A stretch of 64,000 nucleotides of DNA from Achromobacter insolitus (GCF_002209555.1 NZ_NJIF01000003.1:930001-994000); one strand, 5' to 3'; positions 8,106 through 20,554 are shown, numbered from the stretch's first letter. Notes: a model not told the origin generated them from the sequence alone. Numbers and translations: made by a program.

Positions 8106-10474
8106 AGCAACGTATCAGGGTCCACGGCCACGCTGTGCATCAGCGTGCGCGACACACGGATGGCCCCGGAAGCATCGCGGCCCTGCTCCATGCCGGGATA
8201 CTGCCGCACCGCGAAGGACTGCGCCGTGACGGGCGCCGGCCGCCGCAGCGTTTCCGCCTGATGTTCCGGCCGCAGGTCGTACGCATTGTTCGAGACCGAG
8301 GGCGCCGAACCGGGCTGAGGCAGCATCGGCGCCTGCATGTCCGGCAGCAGCCAGTGCTGGCCCGGCTGCACCGCGCCCTGCGCGCGGCGCATGTAGTCGT
8401 AGCGGTCCATGGTGACGCCGGCAGTGCGATTGGCGTCGCGCACCACGTAGGGCCGCAAGAACACCATCAGATTGGTCTTGGTGCGTTTGCGCGAGTCGTA
8501 GCGGAACAACGAACCGATCACGGGCAGCGAACCCAGGCCGGGCACGCTGTTCGTCGTAAGCGTCACGTTGTCTTCCAGCAGGCCGCCCAGCACAATGATC
8601 TGGCCATCATCGATCAGCACGCTGGTGTCGATGGCGCGTTTGTTCGTGACGATGCCGGTGGTGGAATTGGAACGGCTTTCATCGATGCTGCTGACTTCCT
8701 GGTAGATGTCCAGCTTGACCGCGCCGCCTTCGGAAATCTGCGGGCGGATATTCAGCTTCAGGCCGACGTCTTCGCGTTCGATGGTCTGGAACGGATTGGT
8801 GCTGCCATTGCTGCCCGAAGTCACGTACTGACCGGTCACGAACGGCACCGTCTTGCCCACCAGGATACTGGCCGATTGGTTATCCAGCGTCAGGAGGTTG
8901 GGCGTGGACAGGATGTTCGCCTCGCCCGAATTTTCCATCGCGCGCGCCAGCACGCCCAGGTTGATCACCTTGTTGCCCAGCACGTCGACGGTGCCCTTGA
9001 CCACGCCCAGGCTCAGGCCGCTGCCCAGGCCGTCGATGGTAGTGGGGCCTTTGCCGGTAATGCCGCTGCCGCCCAGATTGGTGCCGCCGATGAAGCTGGT
9101 GCCGTCGCTATTGATGTTGCCGGCGCCCGTCATCCACTGGATGCCGAACTCCGCCGCCTTGGCCTCGCTGACTTCCACGATCAGGCTCTCCACCAATACC
9201 TGCGCGCGGCGCTGATCGAGCTGGTCGATGACCTCGCGCAAGCTGCGGTAAAGCGGTTCAGGCGCCGAGATGATGAGTGAATTGGTCGCGGGATCCGCCT
9301 GGATGGTGGCCCCGCCAGCCGAGTACGACACGGCTTGCGAACTGTTGTCTTCGCGGGCAATGCGCTCCTGCTCGCCCGACAATCCGCCCTTGGACGACGC
9401 GGACATGCCGGACATGCCCTGCACTGCCTGGCCGGCCATGCCCGCCGACGCGTTCTGTGCGCGTGCGCCGCCCTGGGCACCGGCGCCGGCGGCGGCGCCC
9501 CCCGTGGCGCCCGGCGCGGAATTCGCCTGCCCGGTCAGCAGGCCGCCCAAGACCTCGGCGATGCGCGTGGCTTGCGCGTTGCGCATGTAGACCACGTGCA
9601 GATTGCCGGCGCGGTTTTGCTGCGCGTCCAGCTTCATGATCAGGTCCCGTGCAAGGCGCGTGCGCGCAGGGCTGCCGGAACGCACCAGCACGCTATTGCT
9701 GCGCGGATCGGCCACCACGGCAATGCGCTGCGTCGGGTCGCTGCTTTGCGTATCCAGCAATTGCGAGGCAAGAATGGCGATGTCGGTCGCGATGGCCGAG
9801 CGCACCGGCACCACGTCCGTGTCGATCGAGCTGGGGACGTCGATGCGCGCAATGACCTGCGCGATCCGTTCCAGGTTATCGGCGTAGTCCGTGACCACCA
9901 GCGTGTTGTTGCCGGGATAGGCGTTGATCGGATTGTTCGGCGGCACCATGGGACGCAGCACCGGCACCAGGTTGGCGGCGTTTTCGTACTTCAGCGGAAA
10001 CACGCGCGTCAGCATTTCCCCACTGCTGCCCTTGGCAAACGCGGCGACGGGCACCGGCCCGCGTCCCGCGCCGCCAGCCGGCGCCCCGCCCACGGCTTGC
10101 CCGGGTCGTCCATTGCCCACCACCGCGCTGCCCTGCAGCTTGGCATCGGCCTCCGGCACCACGCGCGTCACGCCATCGACGTCGACAATGGCAAAACCCT
10201 GCAGACGCAGCGCGCCCGTCAGCATGGACAGCGCCTGCGCGCTGTCCACGGGGCGGTCCGACACCAGCGTAAGCTTGCCCTTGACGCGCGGGTCCACCAG
10301 GAAGTTGCGCTGCGTGAACAACGACAAGGCGCGCAGCACGGCGGGAATGTCGGTGTCGACGAAGTTCAGACTGACGCGGTTGTCGGTCTGTTGAGCATGA
10401 ACCGTGGTGGCCGCGGGTCCGAGCTGGCTCGCGGCAAGCAGTACCGCGAGGCTGAATTGCGCAATTTGACGCAT
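8102..10474 (-). CDS. gspD: type II secretion outer-membrane secretin GspD
   Basis: 790 residues from the ATG at 10474, which begins a clear signal peptide (about 28 residues, cleavage near VHAQ). The N0 domain starts at [17 protein letters not shown], then come N1-N3 domains and a C-terminal secretin core with the [15 protein letters not shown] motif and [13 protein letters not shown] Gly/Ala/Ser-rich insertion of roughly 60 residues sits in the N3 region. GspD is the outer-membrane pore. The frame is open further upstream, but the residues before MRQIAQF would bury the signal peptide. It is divergent from gspF across 176 nt. Confidence 0.95.
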   Translation of the reverse strand: MRQIAQFSLAVLLAASQLGPAATTVHAQQTDNRVSLNFVDTDIPAVLRALSLFTQRNFLVDPRVKGKLTLVSDRPVDSAQALSMLTGALRLQGFAIVDVDGVTRVVPEADAKLQGSAVVGNGRPGQAVGGAPAGGAGRGPVPVAAFAKGSSGEMLTRVFPLKYENAANLVPVLRPMVPPNNPINAYPGNNTLVVTDYADNLERIAQVIARIDVPSSIDTDVVPVRSAIATDIAILASQLLDTQSSDPTQRIAVVADPRSNSVLVRSGSPARTRLARDLIMKLDAQQNRAGNLHVVYMRNAQATRIAEVLGGLLTGQANSAPGATGGAAAGAGAQGGARAQNASAGMAGQAVQGMSGMSASSKGGLSGEQERIAREDNSSQAVSYSAGGATIQADPATNSLIISAPEPLYRSLREVIDQLDQRRAQVLVESLIVEVSEAKAAEFGIQWMTGAGNINSDGTSFIGGTNLGGSGITGKGPTTIDGLGSGLSLGVVKGTVDVLGNKVINLGVLARAMENSGEANILSTPNLLTLDNQSASILVGKTVPFVTGQYVTSGSNGSTNPFQTIEREDVGLKLNIRPQISEGGAVKLDIYQEVSSIDESRSNSTTGIVTNKRAIDTSVLIDDGQIIVLGGLLEDNVTLTTNSVPGLGSLPVIGSLFRYDSRKRTKTNLMVFLRPYVVRDANRTAGVTMDRYDYMRRAQGAVQPGQHWLLPDMQAPMLPQPGSAPSVSNNAYDLRPEHQAETLRRPAPVTAQSFAVRQYPGMEQGRDASGAIRVSRTLMHSVAVDPDTLL

Positions 10475-10650
10475 GACGGGATAGGTGCCTGAGACGTGAA
10501 ATCGTGTGAAAAAACGTGAAAGCGCGTCGGAGTATACGGGGTGACAGTGCAACACTACGGTCATAATCCGCAGGCATCGTAGCGGCCTTGAAACCCTTTA
10601 AATTCGGGGCTTTGCGCGTTTTGCAAATGCGCGCGGCCCGTGCTTTGCAA

Positions 10651-11856
10651 ATGCCTTCCTTCCGATACGAAGCCACCGACGCGTTGGGAAAAATCGTGCG
10701 CGGCACGATCGACGCCGACAGCGAGCGCGGCGCGCGCAACCAGTTGCGCGGCCGCGGCTTGCTGCCGCTGTCCACGTCCCTGGCCGCGCGCGCCGAAGGA
10801 ATCGGCGCGTCGCTGCGCACACGCCTGTCGGACGCCGATCTGGCCTGGCTGACGCGTCAACTCGCCAGCCTGCTGGCGGCGAGCCTGCCGCTGGACGCCG
10901 CCCTCAGCGCCACGTTGGAGCAGGCTGAAAAAAAACACATCGCCGCCACGCTGGGCGGCGTGCGCGACGACGTGCGCGCGGGGCACAAGCTGTCCACCGC
11001 CCTGGCCGCGCGGCCACGCGACTTCCCGGAGATCTACCGGGCGCTGATCGGCGCCGGCGAAGAATCAGGCGACCTGGCGCAGGTGATGGAGAAGCTTGCC
11101 GACTACATCGAGGAACGCAATGCCCTGCGCAGCAAGGTGCTGACGGCGTTCATCTACCCCGCGGTGGTGGCGTGCGTGTCGGTGATCATCGTGATCTTCC
11201 TGCTGGGCTATGTGGTGCCCCAGGTGGTGTCCGCGTTCAGCCAGGCCAAGCAGGAACTGCCGCTCTTGACGCGCATCATGCTGGCGCTGTCCGACTATGT
11301 GCGGGAATGGGGCACGGCGACGGGCGCCGCGCTGGCGGCTGCGGTGGCGCTGTGGCGTTACGCGCTGCGCGCGCCTGCCGCGCGGCGCGCCTGGCATGCG
11401 CGATTGCTGCGGCTGCCCTTGGCCGGACGTTTCGTGCTGGGCGTGAACGCCGCCCGCTTCGCATCCACGCTGGCCATCCTCTCAGGGAGCGGCGTGGCGC
11501 TGCTGACGGCATTGGAAGCGGCGCGCCGCACGCTGGGCAACGATGTGCTGCGCCAAGCGGTGGACGAAGCCTCGGCGCGGGTGCGGGAAGGCGCGTCGCT
11601 CTCGGCATCGCTGGGCGCGCAGAAGGTATTTCCGTCGCTGCTGGTGCACCTGATCGCCAGCGGCGAAAAGACCGGCCGCCTGCCTGAACTGCTGGACCGC
11701 GGCGCGCAGAACCTGTCGCGCGACCTGGAACGGCGCGCGATGGCCATGACCGCCCTGCTGGAGCCGGCGCTGATCCTGCTGATGGGGGGATTCGTGCTGC
11801 TGATCGTGCTGGCCGTAATGAGCCCGATCCTGGAAATGAATCAGCTCATCAGGTAG
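10651..11856 (+). CDS. gspF: type II secretion inner-membrane platform protein GspF
   Basis: 401 residues, the normal GspF length. It starts MPSFRYEATDALGKIVRGTIDA, as GspF proteins do. There are two homologous cytoplasmic domains (SLLAASLPLDAAL; ILSGSGVALLTALEA) and three membrane segments (around AVVACVSVIIVIFLLGYVV, a weaker middle one, and ALILLMGGFVLLIVLAVM). ATG 10651 is chosen by homology of the N-terminus; no strong ribosome site precedes it, and an in-frame ATG lies at 10627. It stands alone, divergent from gspD and about 4 kb from the gspC-N block. Confidence 0.92.
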   Translation: MPSFRYEATDALGKIVRGTIDADSERGARNQLRGRGLLPLSTSLAARAEGIGASLRTRLSDADLAWLTRQLASLLAASLPLDAALSATLEQAEKKHIAATLGGVRDDVRAGHKLSTALAARPRDFPEIYRALIGAGEESGDLAQVMEKLADYIEERNALRSKVLTAFIYPAVVACVSVIIVIFLLGYVVPQVVSAFSQAKQELPLLTRIMLALSDYVREWGTATGAALAAAVALWRYALRAPAARRAWHARLLRLPLAGRFVLGVNAARFASTLAILSGSGVALLTALEAARRTLGNDVLRQAVDEASARVREGASLSASLGAQKVFPSLLVHLIASGEKTGRLPELLDRGAQNLSRDLERRAMAMTALLEPALILLMGGFVLLIVLAVMSPILEMNQLIR

Positions 11857-11874
11857 GCCGGAAAATGTGTTCGC

Positions 11875-11898
11875 GGCTGCCGGCGGATCCGGCCAGCC
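11875..11898. terminator. hairpin between the convergent gspF and PII genes
   Basis: GGCTGCCGG and CCGGCCAGCC pair with a single bulged base around a 5-nt loop. The hairpin lies in the 58 nt between the ends of two convergent genes. There is no T-tract on either strand, so terminator function is only suggested by position. Confidence 0.35.
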
Positions 11899-11914
11899 AC
11901 AAATGCCTTGGAAC

Positions 11915-14440
<2,526 letters not shown>

Positions 14441-14520
14441 CGGGTCTATCGCCTGGGATTTCAACGCCTGGATTATCTCACGGGGCTCCCCGCCAGCCCC
14501 GCCCCGGCGCCCGCGGTCCC

Positions 14521-15870
14521 TCAACGCGGCATCTTCGCGTCCGTCAGTCCGTGCCCGGACGGCGCGGCCAGGCCCGGGCGGCCGCCCTCGACGGCCAGCG
14601 CCGCCTGCAAGGCCCCTTCGCGCAGGTGGGTACCCATCGCGCCGATGTCGGCGCCGGACGGCTGCTGATACAGGCGCAGGCCGAGTTCGGGCAGGATCGC
14701 CAGCAAATGGTCGAAGATGTCGCCCTGGATGCGCTCGTATTCCACCCAGGCCGTCACGGCGGTAAAGCAATAGACCTCGACCGGAATGCCCTCGGAAGTG
14801 GGCTCCATCATGCGCACCATCATCGCCATGTCCTGGCGGACCTCTGGATTCTGCTTCAGGTAGGCCAGCGCATAGGCCCGCAAGGTGCCGATATTGGTCA
14901 GGCGGCGGCGGTTGGCCGGCACGCTGGCAAGTTCGCCCATGGTCTGGTTGGCCTGGGCGATGTCGTGGGTCTTGGCCTGCAGGTAATCATGTAACAGGCG
15001 AAAGCGCATCAGCTGGCGGGCCTCTTCGTCGCTCAGGAAGCGCACGCTGGCCGCGTCGATGCGGACGGTGCGCTTGATGCGTCGTCCGCCCGATTCGAAC
15101 ATGTGCCGGTAATTGCGATAGCTTTCCGAAAACAGCTTGTAGGTAGGCACCGTCGTGACGGTGTTGTCCCAGTTCTGCACCTTGACCGTGTGGAGCGCGA
15201 TATCCTTCACGAAGCCGTCGGCGTTGGATTGCGGCATCTCGATCCAGTCGCCGATGCGCAGCATGTCGTTGCTGGTCAGCTGGGTGCTGGCCACCAATGA
15301 CAGCAGCGTGTCCTTGAATACCAGCAGCAAAACGGCGGACAGCGCGCCCAGGCCGGAGATCATCCACAGCGGCGAGCGGTCGATCAGGATCGAAAGCACC
15401 AAAACGGTGCAAACCGCCATCAGGATGAGCTTGCTTATCTGGATATAGCCCTTGATGGAGCGGGTCTGCGCGCGTGTGGTGGCGGAATACGTGTCCTGCC
15501 AGGCGCTCAGCACCCCGGAAAACGCCACGAACACGCAGATCCAGGCGCCGGCGTGCGCCAGCCGCCCGACGATGGTGACGGCCCGTTCCACATGCGGCAC
15601 CAGGCCGATGCCCATCGACACCACCGCGAACGGCACGGCGTACCAGAGGTTCTGGTACGCGCGGCGGCGCTGCAGGGCCTTATCCCAGTCCCCCCTGCCG
15701 CTCAGCACCAGCACCCGGTGCGCCAGCAGCAGCACGACCCGGGCCACGACCCACTGGACGAACAGCGCCGTCAGGATCAAGGCGGCGATCCCGATGAGCG
15801 TCTGCGCCCAGGCTTCGCGCGGCAGATGGGTATCCAATTGGGTGACCAGCTCTTCCCATTCCAGGGGCAT
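14521..15870 (-). CDS. YbdG-type mechanosensitive ion channel (MscS family)
   Basis: 449 residues. Several hydrophobic segments occur in the first 190 residues, then the MscS pore and beta domain ([21 protein letters not shown], then [16 protein letters not shown]). The stretch [14 protein letters not shown] is characteristic of the YbdG/MscM-like subfamily rather than MscS itself. These channels open under membrane tension and release solutes on osmotic downshock. The start ATG is preceded by AGGAAGAG. The gene is divergent from argH, and a TAATCC-A-GGATTA palindrome (15902-15914) lies between the two. Confidence 0.9.
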   Translation of the reverse strand: MPLEWEELVTQLDTHLPREAWAQTLIGIAALILTALFVQWVVARVVLLLAHRVLVLSGRGDWDKALQRRRAYQNLWYAVPFAVVSMGIGLVPHVERAVTIVGRLAHAGAWICVFVAFSGVLSAWQDTYSATTRAQTRSIKGYIQISKLILMAVCTVLVLSILIDRSPLWMISGLGALSAVLLLVFKDTLLSLVASTQLTSNDMLRIGDWIEMPQSNADGFVKDIALHTVKVQNWDNTVTTVPTYKLFSESYRNYRHMFESGGRRIKRTVRIDAASVRFLSDEEARQLMRFRLLHDYLQAKTHDIAQANQTMGELASVPANRRRLTNIGTLRAYALAYLKQNPEVRQDMAMMVRMMEPTSEGIPVEVYCFTAVTAWVEYERIQGDIFDHLLAILPELGLRLYQQPSGADIGAMGTHLREGALQAALAVEGGRPGLAAPSGHGLTDAKMPR

Positions 15871-15966
15871 AGACTCTCTTCCTGCTCTAAGGTCTTGAAA
15901 CTAATCCAGGATTATCCGACAACTGGCCCGGCCTGGAGGTTCACCGCCCGCGGACCGGCGCCCGCC

Positions 15967-15995
15967 TTCGCCCTCCGCGCGCCAGGCCCTATAAT
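15967..15995 (+). promoter_or_regulatory. probable argH promoter with a consensus -10 close to the start codon
   Basis: A perfect TATAAT at 15990-15995 lies 10 nt before the argH ATG (16006). A weak -35 (TTCGCC, 15967-15972) is 17 nt upstream of it. Initiation about 7 nt after the -10 would fall within a few bases of the ATG, and no Shine-Dalgarno sequence is visible, so the mRNA may be nearly leaderless. Confidence 0.5.
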
Positions 15996-16005
15996 TCCGC
16001 CCATC

Positions 16006-17427
16006 ATGGCAAACACTCCCTCCCCCGATCAAAACCAGTTCGCCAACAAGGCGCAGGCCTGGTCCGCCCGGTTCTCGGAACCGGTTTCCGAACTCGTAAA
16101 GCGCTATACGGCGTCCGTGGATTTCGACAAGCGCCTGGCGCGCTACGACATCCAGGGTTCCCTCGCGCACGCGGACATGCTGGCCGCCCAGGGCATCATC
16201 GGCGCCCAGGACCTGGCCGACATCCAGCGCGGCATGACTCAGATCCTGTCCGAAATCGATGCAGGCAGCTTCCAATGGCTGCTCGACCTCGAAGATGTGC
16301 ACCTGAACATCGAAAAGCGCCTGGTTGAACTGGTGGGCGACGCGGGCAAGCGCCTGCACACCGGCCGTTCGCGCAACGACCAGGTCGCCACCGACATCCG
16401 CCTGTGGCTGCGCGCCGAAATCGACAACCTGCTGGACCTGCTGCGCCAGTTGCGCCGCGCCCTGGCCACCGTGGCGCTGGACAACGCGGGCACCATCATG
16501 CCCGGCTTCACGCACCTGCAGGTCGCCCAGCCCGTCACCTTCGGCCACCACCTGCTGGCCTACGCCGAAATGTTCGGCCGCGACGCCGAGCGCCTGGCCG
16601 ACTGCCGCCGCCGCGTGAACCGCCTGCCGCTGGGCGCCGCCGCACTGGCCGGTACGTCCTACCCGATCGACCGCGAGCGCGTCGCCAAGACCCTGGGCTT
16701 TGACGGCGTCTGCCGCAATTCGCTGGACGCCGTGTCGGACCGCGACTTCGCCATCGAATTCTGCGCCGCCGGCGCGCTGATCATGACGCACGTCTCGCGC
16801 CTTTCCGAAGAGCTGGTGCTCTGGATGAGCCCGCGCGTGGGCTTCATCGACCTGGCCGACCGCTTCTGCACCGGCAGCTCGATCATGCCGCAGAAAAAGA
16901 ACCCCGACGTGCCCGAGCTCGCCCGCGGCAAGACCGGCCGCGTCAACGGCCATCTGGTCGCCCTGCTGACCCTGATGAAGGGCCAGCCCCTGGCCTACAA
17001 CAAGGACAACCAGGAAGACAAGGAAGGCCTGTTCGACACCGTCGACACGGTGCGCGACACGCTGACGATCTTCGCGGACATGGCTGGCGGTATCAAGGTC
17101 AAGGCCGACAACATGCGCGCCGCCGCCCTGCAAGGCTTTGCCACGGCCACCGACCTGGCCGATTACCTGGTCAAGCGCGGCGTGCCCTTCCGCGACGCCC
17201 ACGAAGTGGTCGCCCACGCCGTCCGCGACTGCGAACAGCGCGGCTGCGACCTGGCCGATCTGTCGCTGGACGAGCTCAAGGCCTACCACGCCAGCATTGG
17301 CGACGACGTGCATCAGGTCCTGACCCTGGAAGGCTCCGTGGCCGCCCGCAAGCACGTGGGCGGCACCGCCCCCGAGCGCGTGGCCGAGGAAGCCAAGCGC
17401 GTGCTGCAGGAAACGGCCGAAGGCTGA
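16006..17427 (+). CDS. argH: argininosuccinate lyase
   Basis: 473 residues. It contains the fumarase/aspartase superfamily signature [12 protein letters not shown], with the mobile catalytic-serine loop, and the [17 protein letters not shown] motif specific to argininosuccinate lyases. It catalyses the last step of arginine synthesis, splitting argininosuccinate to arginine and fumarate in the cytoplasm. ATG 16006 is used although the frame is open far upstream; the preceding residues do not resemble the family. A strong hairpin terminator follows 28 nt after the stop. Confidence 0.96.
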   Translation: MANTPSPDQNQFANKAQAWSARFSEPVSELVKRYTASVDFDKRLARYDIQGSLAHADMLAAQGIIGAQDLADIQRGMTQILSEIDAGSFQWLLDLEDVHLNIEKRLVELVGDAGKRLHTGRSRNDQVATDIRLWLRAEIDNLLDLLRQLRRALATVALDNAGTIMPGFTHLQVAQPVTFGHHLLAYAEMFGRDAERLADCRRRVNRLPLGAAALAGTSYPIDRERVAKTLGFDGVCRNSLDAVSDRDFAIEFCAAGALIMTHVSRLSEELVLWMSPRVGFIDLADRFCTGSSIMPQKKNPDVPELARGKTGRVNGHLVALLTLMKGQPLAYNKDNQEDKEGLFDTVDTVRDTLTIFADMAGGIKVKADNMRAAALQGFATATDLADYLVKRGVPFRDAHEVVAHAVRDCEQRGCDLADLSLDELKAYHASIGDDVHQVLTLEGSVAARKHVGGTAPERVAEEAKRVLQETAEG

Positions 17428-17455
17428 TTCCCGCCCCGGGATCATCCTGTCGCAA

Positions 17456-17482
17456 GCAAAAGGCCCCTTCGGGGCCTTTTGC
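17456..17482 (+). terminator. terminator after argH
   Basis: A perfect 12-bp stem, GCAAAAGGCCCC and GGGGCCTTTTGC, around a TTC loop. The A-run and T-run inside the stem mean it can act in both directions, which suits its place between argH and the convergent LysR gene. Confidence 0.85.
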
Positions 17483-17507
17483 GTGGGCGCTCGCGAGTAT
17501 GGGTCGG

Positions 17508-18416
17508 TCACGCGATCCGCAGCGATTCGCCCAGCATCTCCAGAACCGCGTCCACCTTGGGCAGCAGTTGCTTGCTAAGCGGCCAAAGCAAGTACAGCGG
17601 CAACCCCTCGGTAGCCAGTTGCGGCAATACCTCGACGACCCGGCCATCGCGCAAAGCGTCAGCCGCCAGCCACGTCGCCAGTTGCGCGATGCCGAGCCCT
17701 GCGGCCACGGCATCGACCTGGGCTTCGGCGCTGTCCAACACCATGACACCCTCTATCGGTCGCAAGCTGACCGGCCCCGCGCCTTGGACTATCCGCCAGG
17801 ATGCCGGCTCCCCGTCCGGGCGCCCGTACGCCACTGCGTCATGGCGCATGAGATCGTCGGCGGTTTGCGGCACGCCACGGCGCGCCAGGTACTGGGGCGA
17901 CGCGCAGAAAACCACGCGTTCCGAGCCCAGGTAACGATGCCCCAGACCGGGCGCCCAACGCTGCGGCCCGCCGATGCGCACCGCCACGTCTATGCCCTCA
18001 TCGGCCAGATCGACGAAGCGGTCCGTGAACGACACTTGCGGCCGCAACTGCGGATGCCGCTGGGCGAACTGCAGCAGCAGCGGCAGCGCCACGCGGCGGC
18101 CGAAGGTTGCTGGCAGATCCACACGCAGCCGCCCTGCCGGCTCCTGCCGCTCGGCCGCCAACACGGCTTCGGCGTCCTGCAATTCAGCCAGCACGCGCAC
18201 GCAGGTGCGGTAGTAAGCGCGACCCGCATCCGTCAGCGCCAAGCGGCGGGTGCTGCGCTCGAACAATCGGGTTCGCAGCCGGGCCTCCAGCCGGGCCACG
18301 CTCTTGCCCACGGCCGAGGCGGTGAGGCTGAGCCGGTCGGCAGCAGCGGTAAAGCTGCCTGCGTCTGCCACGCAGACAAAGGCTTCGATGCCTTTCAGGC
18401 GTTCGGAAGGAATCAT
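17508..18416 (-). CDS. LysR-family transcriptional regulator
   Basis: 302 residues. The N-terminal winged helix-turn-helix (GIEAFVCVADAGSFTAAADRL, then SAVGKSVARLEARLRTRLFERS) is followed by a substrate-binding effector domain (RLRVDLPATFGRRVALPLL). It is divergent from the MFS gene at 18525 and probably controls it; the 108-nt gap holds two perfect palindromes. The effector is unknown. Its sequence resembles the large group of LysR regulators paired with drug or metabolite exporters. Confidence 0.92.
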   Translation of the reverse strand: MIPSERLKGIEAFVCVADAGSFTAAADRLSLTASAVGKSVARLEARLRTRLFERSTRRLALTDAGRAYYRTCVRVLAELQDAEAVLAAERQEPAGRLRVDLPATFGRRVALPLLLQFAQRHPQLRPQVSFTDRFVDLADEGIDVAVRIGGPQRWAPGLGHRYLGSERVVFCASPQYLARRGVPQTADDLMRHDAVAYGRPDGEPASWRIVQGAGPVSLRPIEGVMVLDSAEAQVDAVAAGLGIAQLATWLAADALRDGRVVEVLPQLATEGLPLYLLWPLSKQLLPKVDAVLEMLGESLRIA

Positions 18417-18426
18417 CGGGCTACCA

Positions 18427-18449
18427 ATTAAGGAATTTGATTCCTTAAT
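18427..18449. promoter_or_regulatory. 23-bp palindrome next to the LysR start codon
   Basis: ATTAAGGAAT, spacer TTG, ATTCCTTAAT: perfect 10-bp arms. It lies 10 nt upstream of the LysR ATG and about 75 nt upstream of the MFS gene. It is the best candidate for the autoregulatory binding site of the LysR protein. Confidence 0.65.
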
Positions 18450-18465
18450 ATAAGGAAAAAATACC

Positions 18466-18487
18466 GGAGATAAGAAATTCTATCTCC
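18466..18487. promoter_or_regulatory. second palindrome in the LysR/MFS gap
   Basis: GGAGATA, 8 nt, TATCTCC: perfect 7-bp arms, 37 nt upstream of the MFS ATG. Its sequence differs from the first palindrome, so it may be an activation site of the same protein or a site for another regulator. Confidence 0.45.
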
Positions 18488-18524
18488 AATATCGTACAAG
18501 GCTCTCCAGCCTTCTACGCTTTTC

Positions 18525-19721
18525 ATGACTGAATCTTCCTTGCCTTCGGCCTGCGCCCCGACCCGCTCGGGCACGCTGGCTATCAGCATCCTGGCCGCCG
18601 CCGCCTTTGTCATTGTGTCCACGGAGTTCCTGATCGTCGGGCTGCTGCCGGAACTGGCCCGCGACCTCTCTATCTCCGTATCGGCCGCCGGCCAGCTCGT
18701 CACGCTGTTCGCCTTCACCGTCATGTTGGCCGGGCCGCTGTTGACGGCAACGGTGTCGCACTGGGAGCTCAAGCGCCTGTTCATCGCCATCCTGCTGCTC
18801 TTCGCCGCGTCCAACGCCTTGGCTGCGGCCGCGCCCAACATCTGGGTACTGGCACTGGCGCGCTTCATTCCGGCGCTGGCGCTGCCGGTGTTCTGGGGCA
18901 CGGCCAGCGAAGCGGCCGCGCAACTGGCCGGCCCGCGCCGCGCCGGCCAGGCGGTAGCGCGCGTCTACCTCGGCATTTCCGCCGCGCTGCTGTTCGGCAT
19001 TCCATTGGGCACGCTGGCGGCTGCGTCGATCGGCTGGCGCGGCAGTTTCTGGGCGCTGTCGGGGCTTTCGCTGGCATTGGCGGCGCTGATGCTTACCTGC
19101 ATGCCTGCCCTGCCGCGCCCGCCCCGTGTCGGTTTGCGCGAACAGGCGCGCATCCTCCGAGATCCACGCATGCTGGCCCACATCGGGTTGTCGGTCGCGG
19201 TGTTCACTGCGATGTTCGCTTCCTATACCTATCTGGCCGACGTGCTGGAACGCATCGCCGGCGTACCGCCTGCGCAGGTGGGATGGTGGCTGATGGGGTT
19301 TGGCGCGGCGGGCCTTGCCGGCAACTGGCTGGGCGGGCTGGCGGCAGACCGTCATCCTCTGGCCGCAACCCTGGCATTCACGCTGCTGCTGGGCCTGGGC
19401 ATGATGGCAGCCGTGCCCCTGGCGTCCACGCTGGCCGGCCTGCTGCCGGCGCTGGCCGCCTGGAGCATCGCCAACACGGCGCTGTATCCGGTTTGCCAGG
19501 TGCGTGTGATGAAAGTGGCGCCCCACGCGCAGGCCATGGCGGGAACCCTGAACGTATCGGCGGCCAATGCCGGCATTGGCGCCGGCGCAATGCTGGGCGG
19601 CTTGGCCATCGCGAAATGGGGCCTGGGCAGCGTGGGCTACGTGGCCGCGGCCATGGCGCTCCTGGCGGCGCTGGCGGTTCCGGTCATTGCGCGCCTGCGA
19701 CCCTCGCCGGCGGCGCCTTGA
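18525..19721 (+). CDS. MFS transporter, DHA1-type exporter
   Basis: 398 residues with about 12 hydrophobic segments. It starts with FVIVSTEFLIVGLLPELARDL, close to the AraJ/YdhP-like drug/H+ antiporter subfamily that often carries VxTEF in the first helix. It is likely to export a sugar, drug or metabolite; the substrate cannot be read from sequence. The divergent LysR gene and the palindromic gap suggest substrate-induced expression. Its last 38 nt overlap the 3' end of the convergent LuxR-type gene. Confidence 0.88.
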   Translation: MTESSLPSACAPTRSGTLAISILAAAAFVIVSTEFLIVGLLPELARDLSISVSAAGQLVTLFAFTVMLAGPLLTATVSHWELKRLFIAILLLFAASNALAAAAPNIWVLALARFIPALALPVFWGTASEAAAQLAGPRRAGQAVARVYLGISAALLFGIPLGTLAAASIGWRGSFWALSGLSLALAALMLTCMPALPRPPRVGLREQARILRDPRMLAHIGLSVAVFTAMFASYTYLADVLERIAGVPPAQVGWWLMGFGAAGLAGNWLGGLAADRHPLAATLAFTLLLGLGMMAAVPLASTLAGLLPALAAWSIANTALYPVCQVRVMKVAPHAQAMAGTLNVSAANAGIGAGAMLGGLAIAKWGLGSVGYVAAAMALLAALAVPVIARLRPSPAAP

Positions 19722-20472
19722 TCAGGAATTCCTTCAGGCTCGCCACGTTGTTCTTTTTGAAGATGCGGTTTTTGTAGGTGACCACGGTGGTGGGCGACAG
19801 GCCCAGCTCGCGACCCACCTCCTTGGCGGTATGGCCCTGGCGCAGCAGGTCCGCCACCTGGATTTCGCGCAGCGACAAGCCGCTGCACCAGGACGCCGCG
19901 CGCGGCGGCTCCGCTTGCGCGCGGCACAACTGATGGTGGCGGCGCGCAAGCGCGATCAGCAAGGGCGCGCGCCCGCGCAGCAATTCGGTCACGTTCGGCG
20001 AATGCGTGCGCGAAAAATACAGGTTCAGGTAGCTGATGCCTTCGCTGCGAGACCCGATAAGCGAAATCTTGCTGGCAAACCCCGGACGCTCGAACAGCAG
20101 GCGGCGGTACTCGTCGTCCATGATGCGTTCGGGAGACGCCGTCTGGACGACCAGATCGGGATGTTGCTCCGGCCGGCATGCCATGTCGCGCAGCAAGCCG
20201 TAATTCGGATCGCGCCGGTAGAACTCGTTGTCCACGAATACGTTGGTGGTCCACTCGATCAGGGACTGGTTCAGCAAGCTGGCCGCCGACGAATATTGCA
20301 CCGAGCCCTCGTGGCCGTAGAACACGTGCGACACATGGTCGGCCGCCACCGTTTCGCGCAGTGCGAGCAGTAGCGCGGCATGGAACATCGGACCGCCCAG
20401 GTCCATGACGGCGGACTCGGCCCAGCGGTCAGGTCCCCCGCCCGCGGGCATGGGGTTGCTTGTCTCTTCCAT
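19684..20472 (-). CDS. LuxR-type helix-turn-helix regulator of the aromatic locus
   Basis: 262 residues. The C-terminus is a GerE/LuxR-type DNA-binding domain (LSLREIQVADLLRQGHTAKEVGRELGLS, residues about 195-255). The N-terminal 180 residues show no receiver Asp pattern and no recognisable acyl-homoserine-lactone domain; they may bind an aromatic effector. The gene is divergent from the monooxygenase gene, and a 20-bp palindrome sits in the 147-nt gap, so it probably controls the whole catabolic operon. There is no luxI-like gene nearby. Confidence 0.82.
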   Translation of the reverse strand: MEETSNPMPAGGGPDRWAESAVMDLGGPMFHAALLLALRETVAADHVSHVFYGHEGSVQYSSAASLLNQSLIEWTTNVFVDNEFYRRDPNYGLLRDMACRPEQHPDLVVQTASPERIMDDEYRRLLFERPGFASKISLIGSRSEGISYLNLYFSRTHSPNVTELLRGRAPLLIALARRHHQLCRAQAEPPRAASWCSGLSLREIQVADLLRQGHTAKEVGRELGLSPTTVVTYKNRIFKKNNVASLKEFLIKAPPARVAGAQ

Positions 20473-20534
20473 GGTGTCGTTTTCCCCGCTTGCGCGTGTT
20501 TTCCCGATTCTAAGGTCATCCTCCGCCGCCGCGG

Positions 20535-20554
20535 TGTCCTCTTCCGTGAGGACA
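20535..20554. promoter_or_regulatory. 20-bp palindrome between the LuxR-type gene and the monooxygenase gene
   Basis: TGTCCTC, TTCCGT, GAGGACA: perfect 7-bp arms around 6 nt, total 20 bp, the usual size of a LuxR-family operator. It lies about 65 nt upstream of the monooxygenase ATG (20620) and 62 nt upstream of the regulator start. Confidence 0.6.

Noticed and set aside
15553-16005. N-terminal extension of argininosuccinate lyase
   Set aside because: The added residues run antisense through the mechanosensitive channel gene and a promoter region, and the enzyme is full length from 16006.
19684-20472. Quorum-sensing LuxR receptor
   Set aside because: Only the DNA-binding domain fits; the N-terminus lacks an autoinducer-domain pattern and no luxI gene is near.
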